Translations under genes and position numbers: made by a program
From: Trichoplax sp. H2
Taxonomy: Eukaryota; Placozoa; Uniplacotomia; Trichoplacea
Assembly (NCBI GenBank): GCA_003344405.1
Contig: NOWV01000082.1
Location: forward strand, 1-64,000
DNA length: 64,000 nucleotides
Direction of reading: 5' to 3'
In this document: piece after piece, positions 34,369-46,800 of the stretch
Layout of the letters: every line of letters begins with the position of its first letter
How positions within the stretch are numbered: the stretch's first letter is position 1
Notes under the pieces: model-generated
What the model saw: only the letters and a program-made list of their open reading frames with translations
Databases searched by the model: none
Told to the model about the DNA's origin: nothing

Positions 34369-37300
34369 AGACTTTCGAGCGATCGTCACAATTGACCAGT
34401 AAGACCTCTCCCACCCTTAATAAAAGAAGAAATTTCTTAAAGTTATTGCCCACATCGGATTGGGATGCAATTGACAAATTTAACTTTCCCGGAATAGATA
34501 GTAACTACTACTTAAAGGGCATTCAAAGTCGATTAAGGTAAGAATACTAACATCCGTATTTTCGTCATTCCATAAAGATAAAGCAAACATCAGATATGTT
34601 TAATACTAAAAATTATAGAGAATTGACTATTTGGCTTTCAAATAATGTTGTTCTGTAATTTATATTAATAAAGTCATCAGAGTAAGATACCTTTAAATGA
34701 AAGTGAAAAATCCGCTGATGAAATCATTAACGAGTATCTTAGCGAAGAGGTATTGGCGTACAACCAATCAAGTTTTGGAAAATTTTCTGAGCAGGACGAA
34801 GCTGATGTAGATGTAATTGCTAATAATAGTAGCAGCAAAGAACTAGATGAAGTTGCACTTGCTAACGATGTCAATGGTACAACGAGGTTTGGCGCGATTC
34901 GATAATTCTAATTCGTTGACTGATATAATTAATTATTAATATGATAATTTTATACAAGTAGTAAATTCTATACAAGCAATACAAATGACACTGATATCTC
35001 TCACGGAACTTCGACGAGGACAATTTGGCAAAGCGAAAGTTGTTCTGCAGAAATTCAAGATGAGCGATGTATTGTAAAACCCCATACAGATACTGAACAC
35101 GATTGGTATTTAGAAGACGAAATTTCAGATAATGATTTGTTTTCTGCTCCTAACTGTAAGTGAAAGCTAATGCCTATAATAGCGTAAGCACGTTATTTCT
35201 AATAATGTAGACATAATGTCTTTTTTTAGTCTTATTCTTAGGCTATAAACAGATTAAATATTGTAATCGCTTCACTTTTAAGCATTTAATAATAATATAA
35301 ATTTCAATATGTAAGTAAATACCTGTATGTATATTTTTTGGGATTATGCCAATAGTAATTCTTATCAGAGGGTCACAACGCGTATGGTCTCCTCCTACAG
35401 CAGTTGCGAGACACCAGACGTCATTTTCTCGAACAGCTAGTAGCAAACTTTCTGGAAATAAAAATTCACACATAAGCGCAAATTTTCGCAAGAACTTACT
35501 ATCTAACTCTGGTAGCAAGGGAGCTGGTAGCGAAAGATCTCAACATGATCGAAGACTTACCGATTCTGGGGGCAAGATCAATCACCCATTGAAGTTTGGA
35601 TCTGATATGAACCAAAAAACTTACAGTAACAATATAAATAAGCAAATTGTTTTGGAGGAATTTAGATCACGGGAAGTAAACGGCGATGAGACTGAAGGTA
35701 CACATGATTTAATATCAGAAAATTTCATGAAACAACTTCCGTTTTACCTAATAATGATAATAATTACTATCAATCTGCTTTAGACAATAAACCCAAAGTT
35801 AAGTTGACTGCAAATGATCAAGACGTTAGCGCTAGATCCTCTGTTTCGCTTAATTCTGATGACAATGATAAAATATGGGCTAACTCTAAGACCGCTGCTA
35901 AATTCGTACCTAGAAATTCTGCTGCATCCAAACAATTAGATCAAGAAAGCACTACAAACGTTAATTCGCACAGTGTAACGACAAATCTCGATTCTAAGTT
36001 AACTGTGAGTGAAAAGGTACACAAATCCACTCTTCCTGAATCAAAAAACAACCTAAATCCTTATCTGATGCGGAGTTTACCGAAAGCAACCAATATAAAA
36101 CCTAACAATATATCATCCAATGCTGCACTTTTAACTAATGATTCGTTTACAGACGATGTCTTAAAACCGTTAGGTAACTCGCAGCTTAATGAGACTGAAA
36201 TTGACAAAAAGTTAGCGAAGTTAGCAGATATAGGAAGATTGCGAGCTTCTTCAGTAGCGAACGACCTTTTACTAGATGGCAATGAGGCGTTATCAGAAAA
36301 TGAGAATTGTGCAGACAAAATTTTTGGTGAAGCACCAACAAATGATGTTGAAGTCGTAGATAAAAAAATTAAATTTGTACCTCTGCGTAATGTTAGAGAA
36401 CGATCAAAGAGCTCTGCCGGTTTTGGTAAGTTTTTATTAGCTATAAAATCTTTTAAGTGTTTGAGTATTTCCATGATTGGTTACGGAAATCACTATTGAT
36501 CTTTCCTCGAAGCTAAAATACAAATATCAAATATTCCAGATACGTACAAGAACGAAAATCCAGGTGATAATGATGAAAAGATTTCATTACCACTCTGCCT
36601 ATAATTCTTGAAAAAAGTTACATGTCGTTATAAGAAGTAATCATAAATTTAATTTTAGGAAATGTGCAAGCCGAACACCAAGCGCTTCTTGCAGAAACTG
36701 ATATAGAATTTCCTAAGACGCAACCTTACGAAATAGACAGGCCGGATAGTAAATCAAGTCTTTTTAACAATGAAATTCAGTCCTCGCAGGAAGACAGTAA
36801 AAGTGATGATAAATTAAACGAATTAAAATCAATTGCTCGAGATCTACTCATAAGAAAAGAGACTACGAAGGTATGCGTACTAAGTATTAATTGGATTTTT
36901 CTTTGAGCGCAATAATCGTTAACTGTCTGCTCTTTTATGTTAAATTATTTCCTCGAGCTACAAGTATTGTATTTTTGCTATGCCATTTCTATTAGTCTGC
37001 TAAGCTTAAGATAAAAACGAAAAAGCGGCGAAGAAAGAAGGTTTCCCAAGATGTAAATGAAAGGAAGCAGTCATGGGTCAAAATTGCAGAGTCGATGGAA
37101 TCTATAGTTTCGTCGAAGGTGATGCAGAATACAACAGTTGCCTTGAAGACGTCTAGTATAGCTCGAAATTCTATGACCAGCAATGATTCATCAAATAACC
37201 AAGACAATGTTAATAATGACAATACGGAAACTATTCCTGTCGATGTTAGCCTTGAGCCTAACACCAGAGAACCAATCACCTTGGGAGAAGCTCCTTTCGA

Positions 37301-38345
37301 TAAAGTTGAATTTATAGCAGCAATCGAAAGTGACGATGATGGCGCCTGGAAGGCGTCAAGTCATAGAAGACATACAAACAAAAAGGAAGAGAAAAAATTA
37401 TCAAAGGAATATGAAAAAATGTTGAAAGAAAGAGAGAAAGAAAAACAGAAAATGAAAAAGGATGCTGAATTAAGAAGAAAAAGAGGGGATATTAGTAATA
37501 GTAAGCCTGAAGATAATGAAGTTTTACAAAATGAAATAAAAGATCCAATACAAGACGCTGATGCTGAAATTAGGAAGAAGACTAAGGAACAGCGTGAAGC
37601 GAAGAGGCTAGCAGATGCAGAGAGGCGGAGATTAGAAGTGCAGCGAAAACGAGCGGAAAGAAAAGAGCTTGAAGCTAGACAGGCCGAAGAGGAAAAGCGG
37701 GTAATAGAGGAGCGCGAAGAAAATGAGCGAATCATGAAAGAGAAATTAGCAGAAATGCAACGGTTAAAAGACTTAGAAAGACGGCAACGAGAAGAGAAGG
37801 AAAAAATGGATGCTGTTATTAAGGAACGGCAGTTGGAGCAAGAAAGAGAGGCTGAGGCATTAAAACAGAAGTTGGCAGAAGAAGAGATACAGCGATTACT
37901 AAGAGCGAGACTTCAGCAGCAGAAGGAAGAAGAATATCTCAGGAAAGAAATGGAAAATAGAAAACTTCAGGAAGAAGAGCAGCGCATAAAAGAAGCTGAG
38001 GAAAAGAACCAAAGAGAGTTAGAAAATAAAATAAGGCAAGTGCAGGCCGCAAAAAAGCGTGAAAATGAAATGAAGGATCAAGCTAAACGCCGTCTGAAAA
38101 GATTAGCTGAGGAAAGACAGAAAGCCGCGGATATAGAGAAGCAGCGAGCGCTTATTTTAGCTAAACAAGAACAAAACGTAGTTTTGTTCAACGAACTAAA
38201 GAAAATAATGTATGGGCAGGGCTTAACGAGAGCATGGTTATTTTCATATTTTGTTCATGTCCCGAGACATCTTTGGGAATTACCTATGGGATACAGTAAG
38301 GATAAAAGAAAAATTCCGGTCAAATTCAGATCAAGAAAGTTGTAA
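34369..38345 (+). CDS. Charged coiled-coil protein, possibly the rest of the KIAA2012-like gene
   Basis: The 5' end is unresolved: the frame is open from a TAG at 34366, with no ATG in the first visible exon. Supported exons include one ending at 34537, about 34684-34892, 34951-35156, about 35373-35698, 35785-36426, a short one at 36539-36562, 36660-36870 and 36998-38345. They join in phase. The N-terminal half is acidic and polar (DWDAIDKFNFPGIDSNYYL; many Ser/Asn/Asp). The last exon has an Lys/Arg-rich patch (KTKKRRRKK), then about 260 residues of very charged E/K/R single alpha helix or coiled coil, then a distinct C-terminal block with FSYFVHVPRHLWELPMGY. No catalytic motif is seen. The 35699-35784 intron is only 86 bp and removes a frame stop. 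The function is unknown. Linkage to the ORF at 33230 is inference from adjacency and KIAA2012-like composition. Confidence 0.6.
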
Positions 38346-40302
38346 TTGTACGGATGACTTTTAGATAGTACACCAAGCAAGCCAAATCTTATGTAGAGCT
38401 GTGGCTACTATAAAAGTTGAAAGTTATCTAACTATATTAGCTAGCAATTTTATAATAAGATAAGATTAATGACCTTTGAATGCTATGTGTATGAGCTGAG
38501 ACTACTGTATTACACTTATATGCTGGTAATTTCTCCAAGTTGGGTTAAATGGCTTAACTTAAGGTAAGGTCTGTGCTTAAATATCGTTGGTAACTTGGTA
38601 ATGATATTTTTGTTAGCGAAATCTGTAAGTCAGTAAAAACATTGCAATTGATCAGGTTTATAATTTAATATCAAACTAAGCACTAGCAGTAGCAAGGCTG
38701 CGAAATTTTACTTCTGTAATTATATCGCAATGATTTATTGTAAATAAAAAATTCAATTATTTTATTCTTAATTGACGTCCTTCTTGCCAGCCCATCTGCA
38801 TATTTGTCCTCAAATGCTTTAGGAAACTTGTTAACATATTCTGTTTAATTTTGTAAGAACTATATCATAAATTTCACCTGTACATTCGAAGGCAATTTTA
38901 AAATTTTTTAAATGATTTTATTTATGGTTTTTATATTTATTATATCATTAAAAACAACACCACTAAAGTAAGTTTAATGTCAAAAATAATTGCTATCATA
39001 AAATTATTGGCTGCTAGATATTCTCCGCAATAAATTTTTAATCCGTAAAAATCTACACCAGTAGTCTGTGATATACTCGTAGCCCTTACGACTTTCAGAC
39101 AGTAAAGGTTCCTGTGGGCATTTTTATACTTTATGCTGGTACAGTATACAGACAGCTATCTCAATTTCAAAATTAGAAATCCTACATCGCAGTTTGAAGG
39201 TTCTTAAATAAACAGTACCCTTTCTTACGTAAGATTACGAGTATACTCGTATTAAGTGCTCATATCATATCATTCGATCTTTTAATTTAATTTATCGTGC
39301 AATAACCTAAAGACGTTATTGTAATGATTAGTACAGCTTGGCCTTGTTTCTGCTGGATATTGGCGATTTTCTGGAAATAATACAACTTTTTAAAGTTGCT
39401 TACTCCCTAGACATCTTTGCATTAGTGTGAAGCTTTAACATCCCACAGCGTGCGTTAACGCAGACATATTTACAATTATAATTTGTGAATAGTGCTTTTC
39501 ATTATGGAAACATGTGTATGTAGTAGTGTAACGCCAATAAAGCCTCAGCTGGTAAGGGTAAACATAGTTTAAAAAGAATGCAACATCAGATGGGTCAGTT
39601 TTCACTGTATTTGCTATCGTAACTAATCCCTACTATAACTAGTCTACAGAATTAGTACGATAAGTCAATGACGGATAGGTGTAAATGCTGCACTTTAGCA
39701 TAAGATCAGTTCTTTTTAGATTTTCTTAGACATATTTATTTACATCAAGAGATTTACAGTCCGATATCAAGATGACGTTTGTAATAATATAACATCGTAT
39801 ACAGAATCATCCAAGTACGAAATAATACCGAATGCTACGAAAAACTTTTCAATAATTCAAGCGCCAATGCTATTATAATTATTAAAAAACGAGGACAATC
39901 TACTCCTGTCGAAGGACTAAGGTGAGTATTGTTCCACAATGATAAAATATCTTTAATAGATTATACTATGCTAAATATAAGTTGCTGAAATGTGTATGTA
40001 ACTAATTTAAATGACAAGCATCAAACGTCATCAACTTGCCTCCAAATCTGCTAACTAAAGATACTTAGAACATATTCAAAAATATGGCGTCGTTTTGCAG
40101 TATAACGTTAGGCTATCAACGGTAATTGATTTTAACTTATGCTATTCATTTGTAAATTATAGTTAAAAAACTAATATTAGAAGTTAGCTGATTTGTATTT
40201 TGCTAACATGTTACTGTGTGTAATATAAGAACTACTAACATGAAGTTTATACGTACCAACATTCGGTCACGAACAAAGTACTGAAAAGAAGAAAGTATTT
40301 GG
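38346..40302. other. Convergent interval between the coiled-coil gene and ODF3
   Basis: No gene is established. One stretch, about 39797-39921, reads as a possible + strand exon (frame containing IIQVRNNTECYEKLF and ending at a GTGAGT donor), but no partner exon could be linked. There is no dense satellite cluster. Confidence 0.5.
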
Positions 40303-41854
40303 TTATGACATGTCGGCATTCGTTATAAGTGGAGAAATAAAGTCCGAATGTTTAATTCCAAAGGAAAATCTTGGAGCGGTTTTCTTAGTCATGTAAACCT
40401 ATAAAAAACACAACATTAGGTTAGGTGATACACGTATAGCTTCATGTGCTCAAATTGGTGAGAAAAATTACTGAAATTAATAGCGATTTTTATTTAAAAC
40501 TATAGATTTTACATTAAGATCACGTCTAAAATCCTTGTAAAATCAGTTACATTAATAAGATTTTCATTTAAAATAATAGCTACAAGTACCAATCCATTTT
40601 ACGGCCGCTTTTAATTCACTTACTTTCTCTGGAGTATACTGCCCTGGGCCAGGTAAGACCACTGTGTCTTGAGGCATAAAATTTCTTCCACTCATGGAAT
40701 AAGCAGGATATTTCCTTTTAAATACCTGGGTATCACTGACTCGATAAGCACCAGGTCCAGGTGTCTGTTAAGTAAGGAACTATTCATTACGATGCTAAAA
40801 TACCTTATTTTTACCATTAGCATTTAGATTTAACCTGTTCGTTTGAAGTTGAAATTTTGTTTCTGGCTGAAAGAGAATAGGCGGCCGAGGAGCTCTTTAA
40901 CGCAATTCTAGATCCTAACAGCGACGGTAAGGTATATGCATTTGGCGCGGGAGTTGAATTGGTAGATCGGTAGTTAGTACGGCTTCCAAACGAGTAGGCT
41001 GCCGGGCGTTTTTCACGCATGGGGGGTACTTTTTCAGGAGAATATGCTCCTAAAGTATTGAAAATACTGCAGAGGTTAGTATAGATTAAATAGTAATTCG
41101 AATACTGTAGGAAAATACAATATTTAGAATATATACAAAATTGAACAGCAAAGGTTATTTATAATACTAATCAACAGATCTTATAGCTTATTTTCTAGCA
41201 CCAAATAGTTAAACATTTTATGTTCAATATGCCCACTGTAGCAACTTTGATATATCAGATAAATTTATCTCTAAGAGCTGAAAATATTGCCAATACAAAA
41301 ATTAATATCAAAGACGTTATGTTAGTTATAGGTGTTTTCTAACGTTCATAGAATGAAAATTGAAAAATTATTTTTATAATCCATAAGCCATTGAGATATA
41401 GGGAAATAAATTATTCCACTTAGTAATTATGTTTATATCTACTAATACTATATTATTTCTAATATCAATGTAAGAAAATATTCCTTGCAAATTCCAGATA
41501 ATGTGACATTATTTAGAGTACAACTCGATCTTTGGGATGATCTTATAATCTACCTGGCGCTGGCGTTTGAAAAGAAGAAGTAGTATTAATCCTTCCATGT
41601 AGAGTAAATGCTGGTGAGCCACTGGGACCGTTTCGCGTCATTCCTTGTTTTACTACGTATTGAGGACCCGGACTTGAAACGCTTGCAAAACGTAAAGATG
41701 AATGACGCATACCTAACGAATAAGCAGGACTCATTTTTCTAGTACAGTCGTGAGCTTTATAACCGACAGTTCCTGGTAGCATGTATTTTGCTGGGCCAGG
41801 CCCGCGATGTCTGGCCGCAACTAGCATTTCATTCCTGGTCTGAGCATCTGCCAT
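40303..41854 (-). CDS. CIMAP1A: Outer dense fibre/SHIPPO repeat protein (ODF3, CIMAP1A)
   Basis: Four exons, 41854-41554, 41049-40835, 40764-40624 and 40383-40303, sum to 738 bp and 245 aa, close to human ODF3 (about 254). The protein is built of sperm-tail Pro-Gly-rich (STPGR) repeats: RGPGPAKYMLPGTVG, SSPGPQYVV, TPAPGAYSPEKV, TPAPNAYTLPSLLG, TPGPGAYRVSD, LPGPGQYTPEK. Aromatic AYSLGMRH, AYSFGSRT and AYSMSGRN motifs lie between them. The C-terminus RFSFGIKHSDFISPL matches the end of the family. Members line axonemal microtubules in cilia and sperm tails. The start is the only ATG of the frame (MADAQTRNEML). Phases are consistent (1, 0, 0). It is divergent from ACTR6. An overlapping + strand ORF across the last exon is a shadow. 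Confidence 0.9.
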
Positions 41855-42034
41855 TTTATGAACAACAACGTCAAGCGATTTTCTGCAGCGGCGAATTGAC
41901 TGAGTAATGTACTATAGTACTGCTCTACAGACAATTTATAAGGTTAAGCTATCCTACGCCGAAAGTTTTGTATAATTTAGAGTCAACGCTATCGCCATGG
42001 TAACCTTTTCTTTTATTCATACAGTTGTGTATCG

Positions 42035-42140
42035 ACTGTACTGTACTGTACAGTACAATACAGTACAATACGGCACTGTACACAGTACTGTACTGTACAG
42101 TACAATATCAATGTACTGTACAGTACTGTAGTCAGTGTAG
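42035..42140. repeat. TACTG/CAGTA satellite cluster
   Basis: About 100 bp of almost uninterrupted TACTGTACTGTACAGTAC-type sequence, with several orientation switches. It lies about 180 bp upstream of the ODF3 start. Confidence 0.9.
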
Positions 42141-43143
42141 TGCTCTAATAACTTGACTCAGAGGGGATTGTGGAGGTCGGTAAACGCCAACGATAACGTC
42201 TGTATTATCCGGTGAAATTATCTGAGTTAGCTGTCGTCGAGGTGCCTAATAACACGCCTTGGTATTAGCATCTCTCGAGAATCAGCAGTAGAGGGCTTCT
42301 AAGAGAAATACCTGAAATATTTCTTTACGAGTCCCTTGTCTGATTAGTAATTAATTAGTACTATACACTGATGTCAGTCTCTGGTACAAAGTCTTTTTGA
42401 TATAAAGTGTTGCAATACTGAGTCATTTATATTACAGTGCACTGTATTGTACCGATGGGAAGCACCGTAATGACCACCTAATCTTAATTTTGTATGCTGT
42501 ACTCTATACAGTACAGTACGCTATGTCATGGACTACTGTACTAAAAGAATAGTTGGACTGATCACTCCCGCTACAGTACAGTTTCTATAGACTTAAAGTC
42601 AAGATTGCAACAAAGCAGTAATGTTGCTTTTTTTTTTACGATCCAGCTTTTACTGTCACTGATGTCTGCTCTATAACTACAGTAGGTAGAAAAGTGACTA
42701 CTGTACTAAATAAGCTTTGGATAAGCAACTTTCATTGACTTTCCATTATAATGATGAAAAAAGAATAAACATAGAATCTTTATAGAGTTTTCTCTACAGC
42801 CATTTTCATTGTTACAATTTCTTATAACGGTTGTTATCGACAGAGCAAGATTTACCTGCATACGCAAGCGATCCTTAGACACACTATAATGATTGGTATA
42901 GAACTGACCACAGTACTAAGGACATTGTACCGCACTGTAGATACTTTACAGTACCTGCTAATCTTTAACTTGGTATGTCCATCACCGTATATTAGTTATC
43001 ATAATGTGCTTTGTACCATTAACTAATCTTAATATAGCATTTCATAGCATTTCATCCGTGAATGCATTATTGAAAAGTAGAATTCTAGAAGCATAGCTGT
43101 GAATATAGTAGTGCCTAGCTATTACCAGGATATATATAATATC

Positions 43144-43230
43144 GAATGGTAATACTATCTGTTAATTATTAACGAATGGGTACATTATCGTAAAACCGCC
43201 AGCAAAGCGACGTGAGTTTGTACTAGTATT
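43144..43230 (+). repeat. Dispersed repeat, copy B
   Basis: It shares GAATGGTAATACTATCTGTTA, ACATTATCGTAAAACCG, CCAGCAAAGCGACG, GAGTTTG and ACTAGT in order with 10123-10200. It carries a 10-bp insertion after CTGTTA relative to copy A. Confidence 0.8.
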
Positions 43231-43284
43231 ACTTAATCTAGAAAGTATCAGTCAATTCAAAAATCAAAATCGACCATCTATAAC

Positions 43285-43725
43285 TCGTACACTGTACTGT
43301 ATTACAGTATTATAGTAAAGTGTTAGCACAATATTTTGAGGAGATGAGATCTAAATATCTGTCGGTACAAGAGTGAACGTACAGTACTGTACTGTACTGT
43401 ACAGTACTATACTGTATGTACTGTACAGTACACTAAATGTACAGTGTACAGTACACCCGTATGCTACTACTGTATACTGTACTGTACTGTACTGTATGTA
43501 TTGCAGTAAGCATAGTATGGGCCAGCATTTGCAGAGTGATCCTTTCACGAAACGTGGAGTGTCCCGGCGCCAAGAAAAGACCAATAGCGGTAAAGTACAG
43601 TACTATACAGTATGTTACGAGTAGTCGAGTACAGATGATGATTGTAGTGTACTGTACAGTGTACAGGGTGTGTGTACATTACCGTACAGTACACTACAAT
43701 CATCATCACATACTGTACAGTACGC
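43285..43725. repeat. TACTG/CAGTA satellite cluster
   Basis: Dense palindromic runs at 43287-43310, 43378-43500 and 43640-43725, ending about 120 bp before the ACTR6 start codon. A unique GC-richer stretch (43505-43590) sits inside. Confidence 0.9.
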
Positions 43726-43844
43726 GTAAAAACCATCTAGACTTGTTATCATCCAGAAATAGAAAGGCATCTTGGAATCAGTACTTTTTCAGTAGTCTAT
43801 AATAATACTGCTACTGTAAGTGCAGAGTATCTACACTTGTAACA

Positions 43845-46800
43845 ATGGCCATAATTTTAGATAACGGTTGTTACACTTGCAAAGTTGGCTTTTCCAATGA
43901 AACTAGACCTCGGTATGCCTTACGTGAAATAGTATGTTTCTAATATTTTTCTAAAGTAATTAGGAAAGCAATACAGCCATTTACCAGCTTACTCGTATGC
44001 ACAGTTCCACATGTATTCGATAAGCTTGTGGTATTTACTCCTTGTATCCTTTTAGGTGCAGTACACTACTGCACAGAGCTGTGAAATAACGAAAACTCTA
44101 GTCTGGAATTGATTCTACTGTATTGATGTTATCATAGATTACGTTACTGTACTGTATTACACAGCAGTCTATTTCACTTTATATAATCTTCGTAAATAAT
44201 AACTATGTAAACCATCAAGATGTTCAAAATGAGTACCTTACCGCATAATATGTATCTTTTACCTGCTTTGTGAAAGATTTCTACAATAACATTTACAATT
44301 ACATCAGCAACACACGGATTGTAGGATTACTGTCCTTTTGAAATTATAAATGCTGTACAGTATCCTACATAAAATATTTGCAGTATTGGTCTGTTTCATG
44401 CAATCGCGCTATTATGTGATGGTACAGTGACATATGACTATAGTACAGTATAATTGCTGATATTGCGCTTAAGGCATTTTTCTTACAATTATATAAAGGT
44501 CTTTTCTTAAGAATATATCAAAAATTAATTTAGAAATTATACGGGTATTATTTATCTAACATAGCCTAGCTGTAAATTTTTTTGATTTAATTTATTGTTT
44601 TATGCAGATTATGTTCCCGTTTAAATTAATTATTTAAAACGTGTAATTTACTAGTAATGTATAATCAAGGATTATCGATAAACATTACATAAAAATAACG
44701 CTATCCGGATGATTGTTTGATTTAGAGAATTCAGATTTATCCAAGCACAGTCATTTTTAAAATGTTCCACATTATGATGCGTGTAAATAAAACGTCAATC
44801 ATCCATTATCTCATTAAATTTAGGCTTATGCTAAACAGCATAATCAAAGCGAAGAGTGAAAGGAGAACTAGCTTTATTAGTAACCAAATAAATGATTGCA
44901 AGGATCTGTCAGGAATATTCTATTTATTACCTTTACAGAAAGTAGGTTAAAAATATACTGATTATTGCTAATATTGTCTATTGACGGTACTGTACGATTT
45001 ACACTATGCTAATTCCGATTTATTTCACTTAATGTATGGAAATATTGTTTGACGAACGTACGAATTTCTGAATACGTACCTATATGGATTTAATCATAAT
45101 ACCTATTGTAGAGGTTATCAGAATGCATTTCGATGATCGGAACATATTACGAAGTACTACGATTTTTCCTTATGCTGGTCGTTGTGTACAGTATCTCGTA
45201 CTCTTGTATGCAGCAGCAGATTAGAAATGTAGACCTTATACGTATTTATAACGCCGAATCTAGCGCAACAAAGCTCACATCGATTTGTACGCTACTTACT
45301 AAAATATGACTAATTAGCCTGACGTGTAGCTAAGATGATACAAGCGAAAAAAATCATGAGATGGATCAGTCATTTTGTTTTATTTCATTTAAATTATTAA
45401 ATGCTGTCTATAAACTTTCAAAAAATTTAGGGATTTCTTATTGACTGGGACCTTGAAAGACAAATCTGGGATTATATTTTTTCGAAAGAAAACTTAAACT
45501 TAAATGTAAGAAATATTATGACTGTAGAGCTTGTCTTCATGCGATTTTTTGTATCGAATGTTCGTACATACCGTTTTCCTGCCTCGTTATGAATTCTACC
45601 AAGTTTAGATATTTCATCATGCCTTATAAATAGAAAGGGGATTGAAGTTTCTTTGCAATCATCTTGTAAATTCTTCAGAATGTAATGTTTTCTATAGAAT
45701 CTTACGATCGCATTTTAGGTAGAATTTCAAGAACATAACATTGTGATCACCGAACCGCACTTCAATTTCACACCTGTTCGGGTAATAATTTTTAGTGTCG
45801 ATTTTTAGTATTGTTAACGACTTCCTTAGGTATAACTATAAGATGTGTCCATTAGTATACGCGTAGTTCTCAGGTTCTATAAATACTTAAATAAAATGGA
45901 AAGAATTAAATTTTCTTTGTTCAATCGTAATTTATGGATCAGAAATCGATGGCTGAAGTAGTATTTGAAGAGTTTCAATTTAAGGGATTTTACACCACAG
46001 CTGGTATTATTATTTGTATATTATAATTACTTGTATATGTAAAAATCGTTAATATCATTAGGTTCTGGAAAGGAATAATAGTCCGGAGTATCTCATTTGG
46101 ATTAACTTACAGCTAAAACTTTGCAATTGTAATTGTAGCTTCAACTTTAAGCTCTCGATCATATCTACGGGAAAGAAATCGTCACTATTGTGTTGTGATA
46201 GACAGTGGTTTTTCCTTTACGCATGTTGTTCCGTATTGTCATGACAGAAAGCTTGCTAGGGCAGTAAGGAGGTCGGTGCATTGGTGGTTGACAACATTTA
46301 AACTTTAAGATCATAAAAACTCAGCCTATCATCGATATTACGATATTTCCAGGATTGATGTTGGTGGTAAACTCATAACAAATCATATGAAGGATCTTAT
46401 TTCGTATAGGTAAGGTCACAGATGAGATAACTCTTTACGGCATGGTTTCCTGACTAGCTTTAATTAATGACCCTACAGACAATTGAATGTCATGGATGAG
46501 ACATACGTCGTAAATCAGGTATTAAATAATAAAGGATAATAACGCTTGAAATTTATAGATGTAATTCAGAAGTTTTTTCCGAGAAGTAACTTCTTTTTAC
46601 TGTATTAGTTAAAAGAAGGAGCATGCTTCGTTTCAAAAGATTTTTTTGCTGACATGGAATTGGCTAAGTAAGATTAAAAGTATGAATAAAAATTTAATTT
46701 TTTAGTAAGATTCATTTACGTAGGCAATATTATTCAATCTAGAAATAGTGACAGGAAAGTTTCGTGTAAGTACGTTTTACCTGACTTCCAAAACATCAAG

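Larger units (their letters stand above)
41855..43844. other. Divergent interval between ODF3 and ACTR6
   Basis: No exon was seen. It contains two satellite clusters (42035-42140, 43285-43725), a CATGGACTACTG word at 42527 and copy B of the dispersed repeat. Long ORFs at 43373-43802 on both strands are translations of the satellite and are not genes. Confidence 0.7.

Noticed and set aside
36061-36474. 137-codon minus-strand ORF
   Set aside because: Shadow of the Ser/Asn-rich + strand exon of the coiled-coil gene. The + frame joins neighbouring exons in phase and this one does not.
37361-37735. 124-codon Ser/Phe-rich minus-strand ORF
   Set aside because: Antisense of the E/K/R coiled-coil region. 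This composition is the usual complement artefact.
40255-40395. + strand reading FGHEQSTEKKKVFGYDMSAF
   Set aside because: It lies exactly opposite the last ODF3 exon, which has clear family homology (RFSFGIKHSDF) and correct phase.
43351-43802. Four overlapping ORFs on both strands upstream of ACTR6
   Set aside because: All cross the satellite cluster and give Thr/Val/Gln/Tyr repeats. A period-5 repeat lacking stops keeps several frames open.
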